Source: Myxocyprinus asiaticus | Lineage: Eukaryota > Chordata > Actinopteri > Cypriniformes > Catostomidae | Assembly: GCF_019703515.2 (NCBI RefSeq) | Contig: NC_059362.1 | Coordinates: 27,797,826-27,861,825, forward strand | Reading direction: 5' to 3' | DNA length: 64,000 bases | In this document: in pieces, positions 58,207-64,000 of the stretch | Layout: each line of letters opens with the position of its first letter | Position numbering within the stretch: position 1 is the first letter of the stretch | Program-made: the position numbers and the translations under genes | Notes under the pieces: generated by a model | The model's input: the letters and a program-made list of their open reading frames with translations, nothing else | Database searches by the model: none | Told to the model about the DNA's origin: nothing

Positions 58207-58260
<54 letters not shown>
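58199..58260. repeat. (CA)n microsatellite
   Basis: CA repeat of about 62 bases with one interruption near its start. Confidence 0.97.
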
Positions 58261-58262
<2 letters not shown>

Positions 58263-58335
58263 TTCTCCAGTAATAATAGCATTATATTACCGGATCAAAT
58301 GATTTTCATGACGTTCGGACAGAAAACCGGACTTA

Positions 58336-58971
58336 GGGTGCTTTCACACTAGCACTTTTGGTGCACACCCGGGGTCGAATGACGTCAAAGTTAGGTTAAT
58401 TTGGATGATGTGAATGCTTTTTCCCGAAATTGGGTGCACACCTGCGAAATGCACCCGGGTCTGCTTGAAAAGGCGGTCTGGGGTACAGTTCACTGCTGAT
58501 TTAAACACAATTGTTCCAAATTGAGGAAGTGAACCGCTTGTGATGATGTATAATTTGCGTCTTTTCAGGCTTGCGATTGCAATTATTGTGGTATAATCCA
58601 TTTCTCATACCTGCTTTTGTTCAAATAAATCCCCAGCTCAAATTCTTCACATCTCTTGCAATGCATCCATGGCCTCGTGGCAGACAGATGCTAATATTCA
58701 TCACATCATTGCACATTCAATGCATCCGCGGGAGACGAACACAAGTTTTATGTACATGGCAAGTTTTCGTGGTAAATCCAAAGAGACAAACTTTAATACT
58801 TCACTTAACACAGTGACGTCTTTTTGAGTTGTTATCTAGTTAAAGTGGTAAACAGCTGCCGCTTGTACTCATGCTGATGACATAATCGGACCGCGGTTTG
58901 GACCCAAATAATATAATGTGAACAGAGACTCGGGTTTGGTCCAAGCAATCGAACCAAGTGTGAAAGCACCC
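58336..58971. mobile_element. PIF/Harbinger-like MITE
   Basis: The ends GGGTGCTTTCACACT and AGTGTGAAAGCACCC are perfect 15-base inverted repeats. The flanks are TTA and TAA, close to the TWA duplication of this class but not identical. There is no coding frame. Confidence 0.7.
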
Positions 58972-59009
58972 TAAAATAAACAGACAGTGTTTTTCAGCAC
59001 TAGACACTG

Positions 59010-59240
59010 CTACTGAATCTACAGTGTGAGACATAAAGCGTGACCAGTGTAGTCCAATTCCCAAACAAATGTCTCTTTTGAGCTGGTTCTTTTGAATCTA
59101 CAGTGCAAAAGATAATGTACTACCAGTATAATCCGATTCCCAAACAAATGACTCTTTGAGCTGGTTCTTTTTAGAGAATCAACATGTACAGTGCTACCAG
59201 TGTTGTCTGATTCCTGAACAAATGACTCTTAACAGCCTGC
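59010..59240. repeat. Minisatellite, three units of about 78 bp
   Basis: GATTCCCAAACAAATGACTC recurs with small changes near 59,055, 59,135 and 59,209. Each copy is preceded by a GAATC(T/A)ACA-type word and ACCAGT. Confidence 0.75.
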
Positions 59241-59289
59241 TCTTGTAAGTGAATAAAAAAAAAAACTTAGCCTATGAATCAGTCAGAGC

Positions 59290-59445
59290 TTTCAGATATC
59301 TCCTTTTTCCCTGTCCACTCTACAACACGAAGACTAAGTTTTCAAATGTATCCACTTGGGAGAGTGTTTTTCAAAAACCTCAGTTTTCGCTGTCAAAAAC
59401 GCTATCTCAGCGTGGATGGAAGGCCAAAACGTAGAGAAAAAGGTG
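59290..59445. mobile_element. MITE family B fragment
   Basis: CCCTGTCCACTCTACAACAC, CAGTTTTCGCTGTCAAAAAC and GGAAGGCCAAAACGT match the right half of the fuller copy at 62,330-62,922. Only that half is present here. Confidence 0.8.
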
Positions 59446-59857
59446 ACTGGATAAATCTGATGAAATAAATTGACTCACTCAAAACCCAAGAACTGTTACT
59501 GTGTTATATGTTCGTAACATTAAATTTTGTTGTAATAAGTGAATTATCTGAGAAAAAAAAAAAAAAAAGTTAAATGAAATTTCAGGCATTTAAATATTTC
59601 ATAAATGATAAAATGTAAAAATTCTTTAAAAAAAAAAAAGCTCACTTTTAAACATTTATACTGTGTTTTGTATTTGTCTCATTTCTGTCAAATCCACTTT
59701 TAAAATGCAAAAATAAATAAATAAATAAAATTGGCCTGCAAAATCTGACTTGCTGGTAGGCTAAATAGGCAAATTTAATTTCGGACCCTGCGTGTGACTC
59801 TCCTTCTGTGGAATGCAAAAGGAAAATGTTTTATATAAATAGTCTAGGGACGCTCAA

Positions 59858-60306
59858 TGTCATGTGTATTTTGTTGGTTCATATTTTTCATGTCTTTTAT
59901 TTTGAAATTTCTAGTTCCTATTTCATGTCATGTGGTTCCCTTGTCATGTGATTTCCTGTTTCCCTCCATGTTCATGTGTCTTGTTTTCATTGGTTGATTG
60001 TCTTATCTTGTTTAGAGTTCTTTGTGTTGGTTATCCTTGTCATGTGTTCTCCCGTATCATGTATTTAACCCTCATGTTTTCCATTGTCCATTGTCAGCTA
60101 TTGTTGAATGTAATTTTGGTTGTGTATTCAAGTTGATGTCAAGTCAATTCAAGTTTATGTCAAGTCAAGTTAAAGTCAAGTTCAAGTCAAGTTCATGTTT
60201 TTTGTTCACGTTTGTAGTTAGGGTTTTTGGATTTCACTTTTGTTAATAAATTTGCACTTGGGTTCTTTACTTCATCGTCATTGCCAGTGCCAACAACAAC
60301 GTTACA
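59858..60306 (+). repeat. Left LTR, 449 bp
   Basis: Includes a segment of about 130 bases (59,875-60,000) that is absent from the right LTR, and CAAGTCAAGTT-type repeats (60,130-60,190). The AATAAA poly(A) signal lies near 60,245. Confidence 0.85.
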
Positions 60307-60890
60307 GAATACCTGACCGACACAATATGAACCCAGCAATCCAGCTTCTTTGACTTCAGCAGGGCAATCGTCCCTTGGAGGATTATGTGGAGGAATTCTG
60401 CGCTCTGGCCTGCAGAGTGGATTTTAATGAGGTGGACCTCAAGGACTGTTTCTGATTTGGACTGAATGATCCCATCTCTTCTCTGATGCCAGGCGGTCAG
60501 AGTACCCACAGCCTGGCTCAATATATTGACCTCGCCCTGCAGATTATTGGTTCCATGTTCACTGTGGGGGAGACAGATGCCGAGCCACCTCTGGCTCCAC
60601 CATGGTCCTTCGAGTCGTCGGCTACTCTCCGGGCACCAAGTTCCATGGTGTCACCCTTCAAGTCTCTCATGGCTCCGCCTTCCATGGCTCCGCCCCTCAA
60701 GTCTCTGCCCCTCGAGCCTCTCATGGCTCCACCTTCCACAGATGTTGCCCTGATCCCATGCTCCACACCTTGTCTTGCCAAGCCACACTTCAAGACCCAC
60801 CCCCACCCCCCAGCTCCCTACAGAACTTTGAGTTTATGGCATGTTTTATGTGTTGGTTCATGTTTTGGGGCGTCAGGAGCCGCCCCTTAG
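60307..60890 (+). pseudogene. gag remnant inside the short LTR element
   Basis: The frames give NPAIQLL, RPLEDYVEEFCALACRVDFN, DLKDCF, GLNDPISSLMPGG and THSLAQYIDLALQIIGS. This looks like the capsid part of a Gypsy gag. A proline-rich run follows (APPWSFESSATL, then MAPPSMAPPLKSLPLEPLMA). A stop after KDCF and frame changes break it. Nothing resembling protease, RT or integrase follows. Confidence 0.65.
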
Positions 60891-60901
60891 TGGGGGGGAT
60901 A

Positions 60902-61198
60902 TGTCATGTGTATTTTGGTTGATTGTCTTGTTATCTTGTTTAGAGTTCTTTGTGTTTATTGGTTATCCTTGTCATGTATTTAACCCCCATGTTTTCCATT
61001 GTCCATTGTCAGGTATTGTTGAATGTAACTTTGGTTGTGTATTCAAGTTTATGTCAAATCAAGTTAAAGTCAAGTTCATGTTTTTTGTTCACGTTTGTTA
61101 GGGTTTTTGGATTTCACTTTTGTTAATAAATTTGCACTTGGGTTCTTTACTTCATCGTCATCGTCTTTGTCACTGCCAGTGCCAGCAACAACATTACA
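60902..61198 (+). repeat. Right LTR, 297 bp
   Basis: Matches the left LTR but lacks about 130 bases near its 5' side and has fewer CAAGT repeats. AATAAA lies near 61,126. Confidence 0.85.
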
Positions 61199-62329
61199 CT
61201 CAGATCGATCGGCCACCGATCGGTATCAGCCGATATCCACATCCAATGACTCAGTGATCGGTAATATGTCCGATCTCATAAGCCGATCACTCATGTCGCA
61301 AAAGGCTCCTTTAATATTTCATCAGCACTGTCATGGCAACATGAAGTGTGGGAAATACTGTCATAGTGTTGTAAAGCCCCATTCACACCGCCAGCAACTT
61401 TGTAGCTTGGGGTGCTAGACTCTGCGATCTGTGTAGCTAGTGGCCGTTCCTACTGTTTGATAGGAACGCCCATGAAGATCGGTGATCAGTATTGGCTGTA
61501 AAAATCCTGATCGGAGCATCCCTAATAATATTCCTATCCCTCTATCCAATTTAATGGCAGTTGATAGCAACTCAATTCAAATCTTAAAAAAAGCACCCAA
61601 ACGTACCATAAAAGTAATCCATGTGGCTCGTGCATCACATTCTAAGTCTTCTGTTGGCATATGAAAAAAGGCAAGCCATTTTTCAGTGAAACTCTTGATG
61701 GCATGAGAAAAGCTTGTAGGCCTATTGAATTGATGGACCTAGATATTCATAAAACAAATTTCCTTTTGTGTTCATAAGAAAGAAAATCATATGGGTTTGG
61801 AATGAAATGAGTATAATGACAGAATATGCATTTTTGGGACAACAATCCCTTTCTTTACATTTGTATTGAATACAGGTATAACTGAATGCTCCACAAACCA
61901 TAAAACCCAGGAGAGAACATATCTAACAACAACATACACATCTTAACAGGAAAACTTGCTCACATTGTACTATTAATCACAATAGATGTCATTTTCACAT
62001 CATGATATGACAAGTCAAACGGAACTGTATTGCAAAGTAATTTAAAAATTCGCAGTGCCTAAAAAAAAGTGCATAATCAAAAGAGTCAGTCAAGTGCAAC
62101 TCAGTACTGGCATGTTTTGGTTTTAAATTTACCACTGTTCAGGCAGGAATCTAGCCTCTTAGTTTTAACAATAACCACATTTGATATTTTGTTACATAAG
62201 AGGTTTCTTAAGTAAATGATACTGTGAATTTGAGATTTTTAATAATAGCAAGATAAAAATGTCCATAGACAATTAGGATATCAGTTCCATTGTCTATACA
62301 AGGGAAAGCATTCAGAAAAGAGACATGTA

Positions 62330-62922
62330 GGCTATGTCCACATTAATCCGGATAAATCTGAAAATGGCGTTTTTGTTTTTCAAAATGCTTTCCGTCCACA
62401 CTGCCATTTTCAAGCGTTTTCCTAAAGTTGCTTGTCCACACTGAAATGTCTAAACTTTTAAATTCCCTTACAGCGCATGAAAAAAAATAATCGTTCTATG
62501 TATGGTCTGAAATACAATTGTCTCCGTCGCTGAATAGCAAGTCTGTGTAAACTTACCATCGACTTTGAAGGAATGCACTGAGAAGGTAATACAAAGTTAC
62601 ATTTATGTTTAACAACGCTATCAAATGAATAACAGGCACAACAACACCGCTACAACGTGGGCCACCATATTGATTGTTTTGGGTTGAATGGATCACATGG
62701 CTGCGTCACATGACAACAGATACCTCATCGTTTTCAGATAACTCCGTTTTCCCTGTCCACACTACAACACGAAAACGGCATTTTCAAATGTATCCACTTA
62801 GGAGAGTGTTTTCAAAAACCTCAGTTTTCGCTGTCAAAAACGCCATCTCAGTGTGGAAGGAAGGCCAAAACGTTGAGAAAATATATGTTTTCAAACGAAA
62901 ATATATTAGTGTTGACGTGGCC
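62330..62922. mobile_element. MITE family B, fuller copy
   Basis: The ends GGCTATGTCCACATTAAT and ATTAGTGTTGACGTGGCC are imperfect inverted repeats. The interior repeats GTCCACACT and CGTTTTC-type words. The right half matches 59,290-59,445. There is no coding frame beyond unrecognised short ones. Confidence 0.75.
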
Positions 62923-63009
62923 TTAGCTTCTCTGCTCCCTAAGTCTAAACTACCCAGAATTTACATAAGAGTAACAAGAATGAGATTATTTTAAAAGATA
63001 TTGTGGCTT

Positions 63010-63220
63010 GGGATGTGCGAGACTAGTCGACTAAACGGTTCTAATGCTGCTAGTCAACACTGGAATTACTAGTCGAACTTTTCAGCATATTTACAAATTT
63101 ATGATTGGCTTTATATTATTACAAAGGCTGCACTTAAATTACTGTCATGTTAATGTTACTCATATTATTAAAAAAGAGGATATCTGGAGCAGATGTATAT
63201 GTAGGGAAGATGTTATTAGG
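63010..63220. mobile_element. Possible MITE start with ACTAGTCGA motif
   Basis: GGGATGTGCGAGACTAGTCG resembles the inverted right end at 19,645. The far end is not identified. Confidence 0.35.
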
Positions 63221-63289
63221 CTTCCACCCACAAGGGGGAGCTGTAATTTCTTTATGTTCCAAATTGTGTTACTGAGCCCTTCATTAGAG

Positions 63290-63475
63290 TGTTGAAGCTG
63301 TTGCTATGCAACAGATTTGTGATCCCTCTGGGAAGATTTGTGTTCCCTTTGAGAAGCCTGCTGTTCCCCTTATGCCTGATGTGGAGAGAAAGAATAGAAT
63401 AAAAGAGAGCTGCCCTGCTTCAAACACAGCAACGCCTGGTGTCCCCTCTCCTTTCTCACTCACACCCTAACACAA
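63290..63475 (+). repeat. Possible LTR 3' portion
   Basis: Features include GAATAAAAGAGAGC (poly(A)-like), then CTCACACCCTAACACA. Composition and layout resemble the R-U5 end of an LTR. No matching flank or partner is found. Confidence 0.3.
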
Positions 63476-63692
63476 TGCGGAGATTCAGTTAATGAGGAAG
63501 AGGGGGCCTATGGTGCAGACATTGCAGAACAAGTGTTACATCTTTGGTTTCTACATCGACTAGAGTCCGCTCTCTGCTTTGAATAAGTGTTAAAATCAGT
63601 ATATGCTTTTTGATAATTTTAAAGTGGAAGCATTAAATATTAATGTGATTGCTGAAGTGAACTGGTTTAATAATTTTTGAAGTTTTACTGTA

Positions 63693-63880
63693 TGTGGCAA
63701 GTAGGAGGGTGGGGCCGGGCCATGATGATGCATGCCTGGCCCTTAATCAGGCTAATCAAGCCGACAAGAGGGATAAAGGCTGCTGGAGGTGGCATTTCGG
63801 GAGAGAGAGAGAGCTATAGGCAGCTGCCCTGTATGCGTTTGTGTTGATGTTTGTGTCTTTTTGTTAATCATTAATGTAAT
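63693..63880 (+). mobile_element. LTR fragment, Gypsy type, 5' part
   Basis: The segment starts TGTGGCAAGTAGGAGGGTGG and includes GGGATAAAGGCTGCTGGAGG followed by GAGAGAGAGAG. This fits the start of a fish Gypsy LTR, and the first seven bases equal those of the Gmr1-like LTR. It breaks off near 63,880. Confidence 0.5.
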
Positions 63881-64000
63881 GACCGCCCCCTTTAATTCGT
63901 TTTTGCTTTACATCTCCACTAGAGGGCGTAAGGTACGCAAAGGGAATTTTGCAATGCAGAAGAGAGTTCTTGCCATGCTTGCCATGTTCAAATTTGACAT

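Larger units (their letters stand above)
57246..59790. mobile_element. hAT-like element inserted into the family A MITE
   Basis: The ends CAGGGTCTGAAATTAA and TTAATTTCGGACCCTG are inverted repeats with one difference. The flanks are TGTGTGAC (57,238-57,245) and CGTGTGAC (59,791-59,798), an 8-bp duplication with one change. The 2,545-bp body is itself filled with smaller repeats (57,352-57,993; 58,336-58,971; 59,010-59,240; 59,290-59,440). No transposase is recognised. Confidence 0.8.
59858..61198 (+). mobile_element. Short non-autonomous LTR retrotransposon
   Basis: Two LTRs (59,858-60,306 and 60,902-61,198), both starting TGTCATGTG and ending TTACA, enclose only about 595 bases. The internal part keeps a gag remnant and a polypurine tract (TAGTGGGGGGGATA, directly before the right LTR). 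No pol is present, so it depended on another element. The flanks CTCAA and CTCAG form a 5-bp duplication with one change. Confidence 0.85.
59845..61523. mobile_element. hAT-like element, split near its left end by an LTR retroelement
   Basis: The left 13 bases TAGGGACGCTCAA (59,845-59,857) and the right part (61,199-61,523, ending GATCGGAGCATCCCTA) are inverted ends with subterminal CGATCGG and CCGATC words. The LTR element 59,858-61,198 lies between them. A hAT duplication outside the ends was not found, so the class is inferred from the end motif. Confidence 0.55.
57174..61857. mobile_element. MITE family A copy broken into pieces by later insertions
   Basis: The left arm (TAAAGGAACAGTTCACC, 57,174-57,245) stops at a hAT element and resumes at 59,799 (TCTCCTTCTGTGGAATGC). 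It stops again near 59,844 and resumes after about 61,525. The right arm runs to 61,857 (CATATGGGTTTGGAATG, then TTTGGGACAACAATCCCTTT, the complement of the family start). All pieces are in the order expected of one original copy. Confidence 0.65.

Noticed and set aside
63290..63475. Complete solo LTR
   Set aside because: Neither of two possible TG starts gives a flanking duplication matching the bases after the CA end at about 63,474, so only a weak LTR-like call is kept.
1..64000. CRISPR arrays, bacterial operons, riboswitches
   Set aside because: The sequence is vertebrate nuclear DNA. No regularly spaced short repeats with unique spacers were seen, and the tandem repeats found have units of 78-700 bases without spacers.

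Overview
The window looks like nuclear DNA of a teleost fish, most likely a cyprinid. It is AT-rich and intron-like, full of microsatellites, and crowded with fish-type transposable elements (DIRS, Gmr1-like Gypsy, L2-type LINEs, tRNA-headed SINEs, hAT, Tc1/mariner, PIF/Harbinger-like MITEs). Only one host gene is recognised with confidence: a coding exon of syndig1l (SynDIG1-like/Capucin, a SynDIG-family membrane protein) on the minus strand at 21,371-21,967. Its acceptor and donor sites are both visible. The later exons, which would carry the membrane segment, are not seen at lower coordinates. If the gene model holds, bases 1-21,370 are intron and everything above 21,968 is 5' intron or upstream sequence.

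Layout. 1-5,599: decayed DIRS-type tyrosine-recombinase retrotransposon (gag, RT/RNase H, recombinase, palindromic right end). 5,902-7,527: hAT-like element with 8-bp target duplication. 8,766-9,968: tandem duplication of about 600 bp. 12,152-18,604: element with long inverted ends and a multicopy ORF, split by a complete 5,058-bp Gypsy element (12,842-17,899). That Gypsy element has the Gmr1 domain order (gag-PR-INT-RT-RH), a SCAN-like gag and a tRNA-Phe primer site. 19,890-21,222: hAT element with a second element nested inside. 21,371-21,967: syndig1l exon. 22-31 kb: mainly unassigned DNA with two MITEs, one SINE and microsatellites. 31-36 kb: CpG-rich candidate first exon, a roughly 700-bp tandem repeat, a Tc1 fragment. 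36.3-39.65 kb: L2-type LINE cut by a solo LTR. 40-44 kb: two tRNA-SINEs, a hairpin MITE, a Tc1 relic. 46-51 kb: 231-bp tandem duplication, a second LINE, a deleted Tc1 element. 54,332-55,919: hAT element with perfect 8-bp duplication. 57-62 kb: a deeply nested stack of a MITE, two hAT elements, a short LTR retroelement and smaller MITEs. 62-64 kb: MITEs and the start of another LTR.

The mobile elements are mostly broken and do not work together as a pathway. Their value is in the nesting order, the target duplications and the unusual Gypsy gene order. I found no evidence of a new biological system. The Gmr1-like element, the split inverted-end element and the 57-62 kb stack are the most informative parts.
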